Source: Helichrysum umbraculigerum
Lineage: Eukaryota; Streptophyta; Magnoliopsida; Asterales; Asteraceae
NCBI GenBank assembly: GCA_949592205.1
Contig: CATIUR010000003.1
Coordinates: 82,919,001 to 82,983,000 of the forward strand
Length of the DNA stretch: 64,000 bases
Direction of reading: 5' to 3'
Position 1 is the stretch's first letter. The number at the start of each line of letters is the position of its first letter. The notes under the pieces were generated by a model. It had not been told where the DNA came from, did no database searches, and saw only the letters and a program-made list of their open reading frames with translations. Position numbers and translations under genes: made by a program. Shown in pieces: positions 42,473-54,164 of the stretch.

Positions 42473-45400
42473 TTATGACAAATTGATCATTCCAATACTA
42501 GTAACCAAGAAAGTGAATCTGCCTACATCAAAAGCTTTTGTAAACAGATCAGCAAACTGATTATCAGTATGAACTTTCAAAATTTGAATAAGTCTTTTCT
42601 CATTACAATCTCTAATGAAATGATATCTGATTTCAATATGCTTTGTTTTAGAATGTTTAACTGGGTTATTAATAATACTGATTGCAGAGCTATTATCGAT
42701 AAAAATAGGTGTATTAAGAAAGGTAAAACCATAATCTAGCATCTGATTCTGAATCCATAGCACTTGAGCACAGCAACTTGCAGCTGCTACATATTCTGCC
42801 TCTGCTGTAGATGTAGATACAGTGGTTTGTTTCTTGCATTGCCATGAAACCAATCTTTCTCCCAAAAATTGACAACCTCCTGATGTAGATTTCCTGTCCA
42901 GATTAGCTCCTCCATAATCACTATCTGTGTAAGCTATCAGATCAAAAGAATTAAACTTTGGATACCAAAGGCCCAATTTTGGTTGACCCTTTAAATATCT
43001 AAATATTCTTTTGACTGCAAGAAGATGTGACAGCTTTGGATTAGCTTGAAATCTTGCACATAAACACACTGTAAACATGATGTCAGGCCTTGATGAAGTG
43101 AGATACATAAGAGACCCAATCATTGATCTGTAAAGATGTTCATCCACACTCTCCCCCTCAAGATCTGCATGTAATTTCTTGTTTGTCTCAACTGGTGTGC
43201 TTGCAACTTTAGCATCTTTGTACCCAAACCGATCCAGTATATCATTCACATACTTACTTTGATGAATAAAGATTCCTTCTTTCTGTTGCTTTACTTGTAG
43301 CCCCAAGAAAAATGTTAATTCCCCCATGGAGCTCATCTTGAACTTTTCATGCATCAATGATTCAAACTCCTTGCAAAGACTATCCTTTGTTGAACCAAAA
43401 AGGATATCATCTACATAAACTTGAACCAGTAGTAGATCATTCTTAATTCTTTTAGTAAACAAAGTTTTATCTATTGCACCCCTTTTGAATCCATTCTGCA
43501 ACAGATAATCTGAAAAAGTATCATACCAGGCTCTAGGTGCTTGATGTAAGCCATAAAGAGCTTTATCCAGTTTGAAAACTTTATCAGGAAATTTAGAATC
43601 TTCAAACCCTGGTGGTTGACATACATAGACCTCTTCCTGTATAGTGCCATACAGAAAAGCACTCTTAACATCCATCTGATACACAATGAATCCCTTGAAT
43701 GAAGCATAAGCCAAAAACAATCTAATTGCCTCTATCCTTGCAACAGGTGCAAAAACCTCATCATAATCAATCCCCTCTTCTTGTGAATACCCCTGTGCAA
43801 CCAATCTAGCCTTGTTTTTGATCACTATACCTCTTTCATCCTTCTTGTTCTTGAAAATCCATTTAGTACCAATTGCCCTCTTCTCTTTAGGCAAATCAAC
43901 CAATGTCCAAACTTCTTGAATCTTAAACTGAAGCAACTCCTCTTGCATAGCTTCAATCCAACTAGGATCTCTCAAAGCTTCAGTAACCTTCTTTGGTTCT
44001 GTTTGAGACAGAAAACAGGCAAACAAAGAAGTATTAACAGCTTCTGTATCAAGATTTACTTTTTCCTCATTTGTTGAAGCTTCAAACACCTGACTTTGAT
44101 TTCTTGTTTTAACAGCTGATTCAATATCTCCTATTACATTCTCAAGTGGATGATCTTTATGAGTAATGTATTTAAATGCTGCTGTTTCTTGAATACTCTC
44201 CTCTAAGTTGGTAAAATTTCCTTCTTGACCAGACTCACTACTTGACACTTCTCTTGCAATTCTCTTTGACAAAGGAGTAGAACTCATCAAATGTAGATAA
44301 TTCAATTGTTCCTGCTCTGTGTCAAGATGCTTTGTAGGTGTCTGATCAACATTCACACCTGCCTTTGTATACTTCTGTACTGGACTCATATCACTGTCTT
44401 CTGTACTGTCTTCAATAACAGGTCTATCAGAATCATCAACATGAGAAAATGATGTTTCATCTGATTTTCCTGTTTCCACATCCTGTGATGTCGTTGGTTG
44501 ATCAGTATCAAACACTTCTGGGGGATCAGGAGACCAAATTGGAAATAATATATATTCCAATGAATCATTCTTCTTTCCAACTGATATTCCTGATTTTGCT
44601 CTACCTTCTTCATCACCTGTTCCTGCATTTGTACCTGCACTTGTACCTGCACTAGTATCCACATTTGTATATCTAAAAGCAGTATTAAGTGCATCAATAT
44701 CAAACAGTGATTCAGGACCTTTTCCCTCAGGATTAACAGTGTTTTCATTAAAAGTAATGTGCACTGTTTCTTCTATGATTCTGGTCCTTTGATTGAATAC
44801 CCTATAAGATTTACTTTGAATAGAATAACCCACAAATATCCCCTCATCAGCCTTACTCTGAAACTTACCTAAGTGATCTTTGGTATTTAAGATTGTACAA
44901 GGACACCCAAAAGATTTTAAGAAACTAACCAAAGGCTTTCTCTTAAACAACAGTTCATATGGTGTCTTGTTATGAGGCTTAACAACTAATACTCTATTCT
45001 GAACATAACAAGCTGTGCTAACTGCCTCTGCCCAAAAAGACATAGGTAGCTTTGCATCAGATAGCATGGTTCTAGCAGCCTCAATCAGTGTCCTATTCCT
45101 CCTTTCAGCTACTCCATTTTGTTGAGGAGTTCTAGGTGCACTAAATTCTCTCTTAATACCTTTAACTTCACAGAATTTATCCATCTCATGATTTTTAAAT
45201 TCTGTTCCATTATCACTTCTGATGATCTTTACTCTTTTATCCAATTGATTCTCCATCTTAGTTATAAATGATCTAAGTATTTCACCTGTCTCATCCTTTG
45301 TCCTAAGAAAGAAAACCCATGTAAATCTAGTATAATCATCAATAATCACAAGACAGTAAGACTTTTTCCCCATACTACTTATACTGGTTGGTCCAAATAA

Positions 45401-46039
45401 GTCCATATGCAATAAGTGTAAGGGTGTGCTATTTGTGTTCACAGATTTGGACTTAAATGAGGATTTGTGTTGCTTTCCCTTTTGACAAGAAACACAATGA
45501 TCATCACATGAATAGACCTTTTCAGGCAAACCTCTAACAAGCTTGTTTTTGACAAGTTTATTAATGGTTTTGAAATTCATGTGACACATCCTCCTATGCC
45601 ACAGTTCAGATTCATTCACACTTGCTTTAGAAATAAGACAGTTTAAATCAGGTTGAGGTGTCATATTTACTAAGTCACACTTATATACATTATCTTGTCT
45701 TGGAATTCTCATCAAAATCATGTTTTCCGGTATTTTGAATTCTTTGGACAAGATAAGGCATTCAGTGTCAGTAAAATGAACTGGGTTCTTTTTATCTGTG
45801 ATTTGACTCAGACTTAGTAAATTATACCTCAGTTGTTCCACAAAATAAACATTATCAAAACTTAGCTTTTCACTCTGAACTGTTCCTTTCCCTGTGATCC
45901 TTCCTCCTTTTGGATTGCTTCCAAAAGCTACATATCCTCCATCAAAAGATTTAAAGTCCTGCAGCTTTTCTTTGTCTCCAGTCATGTGCCGTGAGCATCC
46001 ACTATCAATATGCCATAAGCTCTTAGGCTTGCCCTGCAC
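42473..46039 (-). CDS. pol: Sirevirus pol: protease, integrase, reverse transcriptase, RNase H
   Basis: The frame is open for 1188 codons. Domains in order: aspartic protease with DSGCSRHMTG near residue 12; GAG pre-integrase zinc module (LWHRRMCHMNF...CVSCQKGKQHKSSF, about 145-195); integrase core with HMDLFGP, IIRSDNGTEF and TPQQNGVAERRN (about 210-340); a linker of about 280 residues rich in Ser/Thr/Asp; RVT_2 reverse transcriptase with QMDVKSAFLYG and YVDDILFGST (about 690-940); and copia RNase H with AYTDSDYGG and STAEAEYVA (about 1030-1170). All catalytic motifs are present, so the enzymes look functional. No ATG lies at the start and TGA lies three codons upstream of the first listed codon (GTG). 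It is therefore probably expressed by frameshift, or by a splice, from gag. Confidence 0.9.
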   Translation of the reverse strand: MQGKPKSLWHIDSGCSRHMTGDKEKLQDFKSFDGGYVAFGSNPKGGRITGKGTVQSEKLSFDNVYFVEQLRYNLLSLSQITDKKNPVHFTDTECLILSKEFKIPENMILMRIPRQDNVYKCDLVNMTPQPDLNCLISKASVNESELWHRRMCHMNFKTINKLVKNKLVRGLPEKVYSCDDHCVSCQKGKQHKSSFKSKSVNTNSTPLHLLHMDLFGPTSISSMGKKSYCLVIIDDYTRFTWVFFLRTKDETGEILRSFITKMENQLDKRVKIIRSDNGTEFKNHEMDKFCEVKGIKREFSAPRTPQQNGVAERRNRTLIEAARTMLSDAKLPMSFWAEAVSTACYVQNRVLVVKPHNKTPYELLFKRKPLVSFLKSFGCPCTILNTKDHLGKFQSKADEGIFVGYSIQSKSYRVFNQRTRIIEETVHITFNENTVNPEGKGPESLFDIDALNTAFRYTNVDTSAGTSAGTNAGTGDEEGRAKSGISVGKKNDSLEYILFPIWSPDPPEVFDTDQPTTSQDVETGKSDETSFSHVDDSDRPVIEDSTEDSDMSPVQKYTKAGVNVDQTPTKHLDTEQEQLNYLHLMSSTPLSKRIAREVSSSESGQEGNFTNLEESIQETAAFKYITHKDHPLENVIGDIESAVKTRNQSQVFEASTNEEKVNLDTEAVNTSLFACFLSQTEPKKVTEALRDPSWIEAMQEELLQFKIQEVWTLVDLPKEKRAIGTKWIFKNKKDERGIVIKNKARLVAQGYSQEEGIDYDEVFAPVARIEAIRLFLAYASFKGFIVYQMDVKSAFLYGTIQEEVYVCQPPGFEDSKFPDKVFKLDKALYGLHQAPRAWYDTFSDYLLQNGFKRGAIDKTLFTKRIKNDLLLVQVYVDDILFGSTKDSLCKEFESLMHEKFKMSSMGELTFFLGLQVKQQKEGIFIHQSKYVNDILDRFGYKDAKVASTPVETNKKLHADLEGESVDEHLYRSMIGSLMYLTSSRPDIMFTVCLCARFQANPKLSHLLAVKRIFRYLKGQPKLGLWYPKFNSFDLIAYTDSDYGGANLDRKSTSGGCQFLGERLVSWQCKKQTTVSTSTAEAEYVAAASCCAQVLWIQNQMLDYGFTFLNTPIFIDNSSAISIINNPVKHSKTKHIEIRYHFIRDCNEKRLIQILKVHTDNQFADLFTKAFDVGRFTFLVTSIGMINLS

Positions 46040-46057
46040 AAACAGTCAAAAAGAGAA

Positions 46058-48778
46058 TTAATTTCTCTTGGGAACCCAAACCAATTTGGCTTTGGGTTTC
46101 CCATGTGCATTCACATAATCAACTTTCTTAAAGATTATTGATTGTGAAGCACTGTTGGTATTTGGATCTGTTAATTTATCAGACTTAATAGGTGTCCAAA
46201 TCCAACTATTTTTAGACTTAACAGTGTTCTTTGGCTTAACAGTTTTAACTGTTTTACCAATTGAAGATTCAGTGTTAATTTTGTTAACACTGTTTTTGAA
46301 TTCAGTTACCACTATTTTAGTCTTTGAGCTTTTGGCTAATTTTGTTATTACTGCTGCAGTAGATTTACCTGTAACTGTGTTTAACATGGTAGCCTTTGAG
46401 TTTATCTTCTGAACTCTGGCAGTATGATCAACTTTTGATTGAAAATTTTGTTTGTTAATCATATTTGCTTTCATCCATGACTGTTTTCTAATCCTTTGAA
46501 CATTCTCAGGATTATGATAACAGTCATATTTAAGATGACCCATTTTTCCACATATAAAGCAAGACATTTCTTTAATCACAGTAACATTATTACCTAGTTT
46601 TTGTGAAATCATTTGATTCCAATTTCTTTGATTACCTCTGGGTTTTTGATTTTGAAAACTCTGTGAAGTAGAAGCACTTGCTTTACATTTACAATTCACA
46701 CAGTTATTCACAACAGATTCAACAACAGGTTTAGTAACTGAGTTAACTGTATTACTAACATATCCTAACCCATGTTTAGATTTGTTAGTATTCAAGCTCA
46801 CCTTCTCTAAGTCCAGTTTAACCTTTTCCTTAAACATTTTCTTACCCTCTTCTAGTTTATCAGTTTTAAGATTAACAACTAGATCAGTAATTACTCTCTT
46901 CACATCCTCACATGTTGACTCAGACTTAGATGATTCAGATTTCACACTCTTCTCACTATCAGATGTCCTATCACTCTGATCATCTTCTTCAGTCCAGTCA
47001 CTAACTTCACCTTCTACAAACAGATCATCATCAGATAAACTTTTAATTGGATCAGCCTTTTTAACCTCATCTACCATTTCTCTTTTAAGTGAATTGATAT
47101 CAATTTCACTTTTGGGAGGAAAGTAGGTGTGATTATAAGGTGGAGGTACATTATTGTATCCTAATCCAGTCTTAAGTTTATCATGAATCTGTGAATTAAT
47201 AAGTTTATTTACACTCTTTGAAGCATGTTCTAATTTACTTACATCAAGCCTTATACTATCTCTTTCACATGTGACCTCAGTAAGTTTCTTAGATAACAAA
47301 TCAACTTTATCGTTAAAAGAGTCTCTCTCCCACCTAGCATATTCAATGTCATACTTAAACTGTGTTGCATTGACTTCATATGCCTTTATTTGATTTTCCA
47401 GATTTTCAATGACTGCTATGGTGTGTTTACTTTTGATTTCCCATTGTTTTAGTTCCTCACACACTTTTATATTATGATCTCTGTAGTGTTTAACAGTTTG
47501 TTTACAAACAGCAGAACATAATTTATTTTGTACCTCAGTAGGAACTTCTGACTTTTTGTCAGATTCTGCAATGGCCATGAGACATTGATTCTTCACAACA
47601 TGCTCTTCTTGATCACTCCAATCCCATCCACAGCCATCCATAGACACCAAAGCATTTGCTGAAGCCCCCTGAATTGGAATGTTTCTTGTCTGTGTTCCAG
47701 TGCTTCCAGATCTCTGACCATTACCATTCTGCTCTTGCCTAGGGTTTCTGCATTCTCTGGCAAAGTGTCCCATCTTGTGACAGTTGAAACACTCAATCTT
47801 GCTCTTATCAAACCAATTTGCATCATTCCTCTTGCATGCAAAGTTATTTCTACCAGTCCTCTACATGAACCTTTTTGCTCTCTAAGTAATCAATGCAATT
47901 TGCCACTTGATGTCCATCTCCTCTAGATCATCACCATCAAATTGTTCCAGATCTTCATTAGTAAGTGAAGAATTCACATTACTTGCAAAGAAAGATTCTA
48001 ATATTTGATCATTAGAACTATTTGATGATGATCCTGCTCCCCCTGAAACATGAGTAGAACCCATTTGACTTGATTCTGCTTTTGTTCCAGCCATAGACAT
48101 AAAAGCAGCATTATGACTGTATCCAGTTGCTTGCTTCTTACTTTCCACCTCAGACTCAAAGTTCCTCAGATCATTGTATATATCTTCTAGTTCCTTAACT
48201 TCAATGTCTGAACTCTGCCTCAATCCAACAGTATAGATTGTCCATTCATCACCTAATGATCTCAAGAACTTTCTGTTAAGATCTTCTTTGTCAATCTTAA
48301 CCTTGTGATTTTCCAATTCTCCAACTAATTTAGTAAACCTATCAAAGGTTTGAGTTAGAGTTTCAGATTTCACATGGCTAAAATTTTCAAATTGTTGTTT
48401 TAACAGAGATCTTTTATTCTTTTTGGTGTTATCATTACCACCAAACCTCTTCTCAATTGCCTCCATTAGTACCTTGGGATCTTCACAATTATCAAATCTG
48501 TTCTGATGCTCATTCGGAATGGATAGCAACAGAGTACTAAGTGCTTTGTACTCAGTAGATCTGATTTTCCTCTCTGCTTCAGATGTTGGTGGTGCTCTTG
48601 GTTGCTTTACTCCATCACCATCAAGCGTTACTGGTATACCATTAACAACAACTTCCCACATCTGATAATCCGTGAGAAGCATATATTGCCTGATTCTGAC
48701 CTTCCATAGGTCAAACTCATCAGGTTTAAGCATTGGTATCTTTGTTGCTTGAATTCCTTCATTGCCTTCAGACGCCAT
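46058..48778 (-). pseudogene. gag: Sirevirus gag (UBN2, two CCHC knuckles) with two TAG codons
   Basis: The natural start is the ATG at 48778 (MASEGNEGIQATK), 82 nt after the primer-binding site. Residues about 20-220 are UBN2 (YMLLTDYQMWEVV, ALSTLLLSIPNEHQNRF, EKRFGGNDNTKKNKRSLLKQQFE). The frame stops at a TAG (47882-47884) after WQIALIT and again nine codons later at a second TAG. It is then open to 46058 with CFNCHKMGHFAREC, a coiled coil (about 47450-47200) and a second knuckle CFICGKMGHLKYDC (about 46550). Both TAGs fall within RAKRFM/RTGR, a well-conserved stretch. They could be decay or a leaky region. The gag end and pol start are in different frames. Confidence 0.8.
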
Positions 48779-48860
48779 TGAAATCAAAACTTAATACCTG
48801 AACTAAACTCAAATACTAATACTAATAATCCCAGATCTTCCTGTCTTCAAAGCTTCACAA

Positions 48861-48872
48861 GCTCTGATACCA
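48861..48872 (-). promoter_or_regulatory. Sirevirus primer-binding site
   Basis: The minus strand reads TGGTATCAGAGC, complementary to initiator-Met tRNA, three bases inside the 5' LTR. Confidence 0.95.
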
Positions 48873-48875
48873 CTT

Positions 48876-49565
48876 TGTTTGTCCCTGTTTAACTTAATAA
48901 ACAATCTTACGTAATAAGATTTGAATATATTATTGAGAAGTTGCGGAATCACACTCAATAATATTAAGAAGATCAATGAATATTAATTAATTTAATGAAC
49001 ACAATAATATACCGATAGCTTCAATCTTATTAATGATATAAGACGAATACACTTGATGTATTAGGGTTACAGAAAACCTTGAAGCTGCGCAAAAATCATT
49101 AACCTATCTAGGTCTAAAGGATCTCTATTTATAACATATAGAGTCCTATACAATCTCCTACAAATATGGAATAAAATAACTTCCATAACTGACTCATACT
49201 TATCACAAAATCATAAACAGTTTTAACTACCATTCTGATGTAAACAGTTGTAACTGTTACACATTCAGTGGTAACTGCTTCAATTGTAATATACGACTAA
49301 GTACAAATATATAATCAGTGTTAACTGTTTCATATATAACTAACAGTTACTAATACATAAGCAGTTTTAACTACTTACAGACACATAACTATCAGTTGTA
49401 ATCTATCTTCAATCAGTTGTAACACTTGTCTTCTCATCAGTTTTCTTCTATCAGTTGTAACTTCATAAAGACAGTTTTAACCTTCAAAGCAAACAGTTTT
49501 AATCACTTATACTCTGTCTTCTCATCAGAACTTCAACTCAGACCTGAAACAGTTTTGACCCAACA
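48876..49565 (-). repeat. Sirevirus 5' LTR (690 bp)
   Basis: In plus coordinates it runs TGTTTGTCCCTG to GACCCAACA. It matches the 3' LTR base for base except two substitutions and one block: about 58 bp here (about 49040-49095) versus about 31 bp in the 3' LTR. The CAGTTGTAAC word array is intact. Confidence 0.95.
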
Positions 49566-50137
49566 CTCCTCTTTTTCTTTGTCACAAGAGTACCATCACC
49601 TTCCTCCTCCTCATTCTAGAAGTAACATCACAAGGTCAAAACGATGAAGGGAGGAAATCAAGCCACATAGATAAGAAAAACAGATAAGTACAAATAATAC
49701 CAGTTGTCGAATCACATAGAGTGTACAGGGTTCTCCCAGACTGCCCTACCTCCTGAGTGCTACCATCCTGATCAGAAATGGAGACAAAGGTGGAGACATC
49801 TGACTCTGCGAGCTCTCTCGTTATCCTCTTCTTCGTCTTTTTCTAGCCAGCTCTACCACCAGCATCTGCTTTCTTCTTACCAGCACGGGTCCCAGGGTAT
49901 CTACCACTGTATAGTCAGCAGGGATCTCCGTCCCAGGGGTGAGTTTTGCAGCAGATCCATCAGGGTTGACATGAAGGCTGTCAACAAAAGTATGGCTAAT
50001 ATCGATGCCAGAAAGGTCCTATGCGACCAAGGCAAAATTGATATCCATCACTGTAAAACAACGACAATGGTTATAAAAATGCAATCTGAAAAAGAAGACG
50101 GTTAAAGTTACCATAATCATGGAACCATCACAGTAAC
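49566..50137 (-). pseudogene. Broken gene fragment, 5' part, with probable introns
   Basis: Minus-strand coding pieces: DINFALVA (about 50043-50020), then after a TAG a stretch with LSGIDISHTFVDSLHVNPDG and GTEIPADYTVVDTLGP (to about 49890). A lysine-rich stretch and SDVSTFVSISDQDGSTQEVG follow, in a shifted frame (about 49830-49715). A GT...TTCTAG segment (about 49700-49620) looks like an intron. The last piece, rich in Glu and ending TLVTKKKR (49619-49572), reads across the Sirevirus into 37713. Another pyrimidine tract with TTTTACAG (about 50060-50052) looks like a 3' splice site. I do not know the function. Confidence 0.4.
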
Positions 50138-52562
50138 TGATGCGCCACCAGCGGTCGGTAAGGATTTTACCCTTGTCGTTGCACTTGCTACTGGCGACGG
50201 CGATCAGTGGGTGTTTTAAATTTGTAATTGAGGGGCCTAAGTTTTCCCTAACAATGCTAATCCTAAGGGCGAGCAAGTGGTAGGTATGACCTAGAGTCGT
50301 TCTTCAAACCGACTGAATTGAAACTAAGGCGTGGCAGATGAGGGCTTTCAAACTGGTGAAGGTTTATAAAATAGTGGGGGAGTTTTGGTTTTTATATTAA
50401 CTAACTTAGGCAAGTAAATAAATAAAAGCGAAATAAAAATAAAATGTAAAGCAGATAAAATAAAGATAGTGTTTGCTGAGATTTCGTTAATTAAGTTATA
50501 GGATGATATTTGGAGAAACTGTTTTGAAATATATTAGTTAATTATCATTCTTGAATACTTGTATGTAAACACTAGATTCCCTACTAATTAAAATCCCATT
50601 AGCATGTCACACCGGGAGCTAGGTTATGGTAACATTACAAAGTATTTAGAATAATAAGAAAAATCTTAATTATGGTTTAATAATACTTTCATATGAACGG
50701 GAACAAAATCTTAAGGCACTAGACATAACTGAATCATATAACGATTCCTCGTCATCCTAACAAATTCGTATATTTAAAAAGTTCATTTATGACTTTAAAC
50801 CAGCCCTTACTTAAGACTACCCAATAAATCCTCTGATTATCCACAGTGTTCCTCACTTAAAGTGGTTCCACCGCTTCAAACCTTGGCCATGTCTTCTCCT
50901 ACGATAATCCCCCATGTAGCCTTGATGTTTCATAGTTTTATACCTTTGACAAATTATATTGACACAGATGACTGACTACCTTTTAATTGGACGTCGTTAA
51001 AAAGGTGTTGTAATCACGTTTATTGGTGGAAAGGCAATAGATTAATTTGAAGTTTAAAAGTCTATTTAGAAAGGTTAATTAAACTAGGTTTCTCATTTTA
51101 TATTTTATTCCGTAATATAACTACCTTCGGTCGTTACACAGCTTCCACATGTTTGTACTATACCTAAAGTGTTTCCAACGCTATACTGCATAACAGTCGA
51201 ATAAGGGTCATCATATTACTTCGTAATATTATACCGTTTCGTAGTATGACTACCTTTGGTCGTTCCTCGACTTCCGTACATTTGTACTCCAACTTGAAGT
51301 GTTTCCAGTACTATATCGAGTAACAGTCAAATAGGGGCCGTCATATTATTTCACGATAATTAAGACAGTTTATATTTTACTACTATGATGATCCTAAGGC
51401 AACAATCAAACAAGAACATGCAATAAGATGATCAAAGCAATACTTCCGATCTTTAATATTTAATTATAAATCATCCCATAATTAACTAGCTATATCGCAA
51501 GCAAACACAACAAGCGTACTACCCTCTAATCATGGCAATAACTAAATCTAGCATAATCAATATAAACGTAATTAATTAAGCTAGATAAGGATAGAAAGAA
51601 CTAGGATTAAATGCGAGAGAGAATAGACTTGAATTAATTAACACAATTCCGAGCGTACACCGAAGATTACAAGCACGTTCCTTGCTTTCGTTCTATTCTA
51701 AACAAATTCCCTAAACTAGTCTATTACTAATTTAGAATAAGAAAATAGAGGGAGAAAGTAGAACTAATAATTAGAGAGAATTATTAGCCTAAAGAGAAGT
51801 ATAGAAGGTGTTTTTGCTAAGAAAGGTGTAGCAAAGAAGGTGTGTCTTGAAATGAACCATGGAGCTCCTATTTATAGGTGAAATTCGGCTCATTTTAGCA
51901 ATCCAAGGAGCACGTTAGCAAAAGGTGTGAAAGTTGGTGGCACATGTACCCTAAACCGTGTAAAGGTGTAGCACATATACCCTAAAGTTGCGGAAAGGTG
52001 TGGCACCAGGTACGAGGCGAGTACGGGCAACGACCAAAAAGTGGCCGGGGGACGGGTGGCAGGAAGCCGGCGGCGGCTGGCTGGTGGCCGGCGGCGGCTA
52101 GTAGCCTGCTACCCCGGTTCGCCGTCTTTTGCTTCGTTTCTTGATTCGTGCGTGTTATCTTTGTTAGGCGTCCGTTTGCGTTGATTCTTTTTTTGTTGGA
52201 ATTATTTTTTCGAAAACGAAGACTTTGATGAAAAGAAATCCCAAAAATATGTCTCTGAACTATAGATGTCTCGTGCGAATCGTTTGAATCTTCCGGCGTA
52301 CGTAGAATCTGAACATTTTGGATAAGAGAAATCTCAGTGGCGGGTATTTTGTCTCTAATTCCTGTTTTGATGTCTTGAATCTTCAACTGTGCGTGGAATC
52401 TTCGTTTCTCGTCCATTTTTAGTGATTTTCCTCGAGCTTCCTTGTTTTCACCTTCTTGGCATAATATCACTAATTTAAGTGATAATTGAGCTCGTATGCC
52501 GAGTATTAGTCTTAAATGAGAGAGATATCGGTAGTAAAAACATGACTTTTTACGCGATATCA
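50138..52562 (-). repeat. Element F 3' LTR (2425 bp)
   Basis: In plus coordinates it runs TGATGCGCCACC to TACGCGATATCA. It contains a tandem duplication of about 120 bp (51106-51365), the counterpart of the one in element E, and a GC-rich block (about 52010-52115). The ORF listed at its outer end is non-coding. Confidence 0.85.
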
Positions 52563-54164
52563 AGTATCCCACACTTAGAACTTTGCTTGTCCTCAAGCAA
52601 ACTCGAATTTCAAGCATGGTTAAAGATAAGTAGATAATGAAATATTTTAAAGCGGAACTTTTTACTGAGGGGGTTTTGGAAAAATAAAATACTTGTGCTT
52701 TTGAGAAAGTAGGGTTGTAATCTTTAGGAGCATGCTTTTATTCTTTGATCTTGGATACATGACTAGGCGATCCTCTCAAGGTGGTCACTCCAATCACTCA
52801 AAGTGTTTAGGGTTTCCTATTCTATTATATCAATTACTCAGAACGCCAGTCATGTATCGTTTATCGTCATAGGCTTGATCGAGAATCAAATCGATACCTT
52901 TCAGTGAGCGCGAAGTCAATCTAGCCACAATCATTCTAGGAGGGGTGATGTAAGGTTTTTGGAGTGGTGTGTTGGTGATATGAGAGGAGGTTGTGTTGGT
53001 TTTTCATGGGTTTATTTTTGGTGAAGAGGAAAGCTGGAATTTTGAATTTTTGGGAGGATTGACGCCCTTTTCTTATGATTTTTGGAAGGAGTCTTTTTCT
53101 CCATTTGACTTTCTTTTCTTCAAATTCTTTTCTTGGATTTTTTTTCGACATCATATCCTTGTAGCTTCTCTTCTTTCATCTTTGAAACTTACTATGAAGT
53201 TTGAGGGATGTTTTTGAGAGGGTAGGGATAACGTATTTATTTTTGGGTGTACGGATGGGTTTAAGAATGATGTGATTCGATCTCTTTTTTACTCACCAGT
53301 TCGGATTCGAAATGCATAACATAAGCAAGTTCTGATTCTAAACGTATACATCGGCACACTCAAGAATCGAAGAAGTGAAGTATTAAAAGTGAATGCTTTA
53401 TATGGCTCAAGATACCTCACGAATCGAAAGTTGGTTTATTGTGTGCCTAGTCATGCGATGCTCTTTATGGGATTACTAAGCTAATCTTTCAAAGGAATTC
53501 GTATTTTATTTATCCTTCTTCCCCAAAATAAATCATTCTTTGTCTGAAATTTTCATTTTCAACATTTTTTTAACTCAATTTTGAAAAATTTGTTTACTTT
53601 TTGGAGAAGGATGGTCTAAAGAGCAGCGAGTTTAGAATCAATCATATACCATTATCCATTTTACAGTAGTGTAACTACTGCTATCCCACACTTAAAGGAA
53701 CATCATCCTCGATGTTATTCTAAGTTCTGACTGGGGTAAAGATCCCACCCTTAGGATTTGAAACATCTAAGACGTATTCTTTTAGCAGTGTGTGGTGGGT
53801 TTGAATCCCACACTTAGTGATAAGCATAGTGGATATGGTATATTTATAACGAAGGAAAGAGACTGGTTAGAGGTACTCCCCAGTAGTTGCATGGTATGCA
53901 TTTGCTGAACTTCGTCTCGCTGGGTTCACTCTTTATCAAGTCTTCTTGTGATTGGTCTCGTAGGTGTGAACACGTTGGATATACTTTCTTTGATGCGCGG
54001 CGTCAAAAACTTGATGCGTCAGGCATACACTTGGTCGTATATCCAAGTGTGTAAGATAGTCGGAGATTTTATCACTTCTTGGAAAGTAAAATTGCGGAAA
54101 TGTAAAACACAGGTTGCCTCCCGAGAAGCGCTCTTTTAGAGTCGAGAGCTCGACTTCTTTTCTC
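52563..54164 (-). other. Element F non-coding 3' region, polypurine tract and conserved motif
   Basis: The minus strand ends CTAAGTGTGGGATACT against the LTR (52563-52578), the likely polypurine tract. Similar TGTGGGAT words recur at about 53686, 53745 and 53808. The block GAGCGCTTCTCGGGAGG lies at about 54107-54135, right after ORF-X. No coding sequence is supported. Confidence 0.7.

Larger units (their letters stand above)
37714..49565 (-). mobile_element. Sirevirus (Ty1/copia), nearly complete, young
   Basis: Minus-strand order: 5' LTR (48876-49565), primer-binding site, gag (to 46058), pol (46039-42473), a 740 bp spacer, env-like gene (41735-38464), polypurine tract, 3' LTR (37714-38376). 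Outside one replaced segment the LTRs differ at two bases that I can find over about 630 bp, so insertion is recent. The flanks give an imperfect duplication on the minus strand (AGGAG against AAGAG). The element splits a gene fragment. Confidence 0.95.

Noticed and set aside
46020..46070. Intron joining Sirevirus gag to pol
   Set aside because: A GT...AG pair exists, but only about 48 nt apart, too short for a typical plant intron; a frameshift is as likely, so I did not annotate it.
37709..49570. Perfect 5 bp target duplication of the Sirevirus
   Set aside because: The flanks read AGGAG and AAGAG on the minus strand, one mismatch, so I call it imperfect.
52936..53217. Two small opposing ORFs in the element F 3' region
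   Set aside because: No counterpart in the equivalent region of element E and no motif, so chance ORFs.
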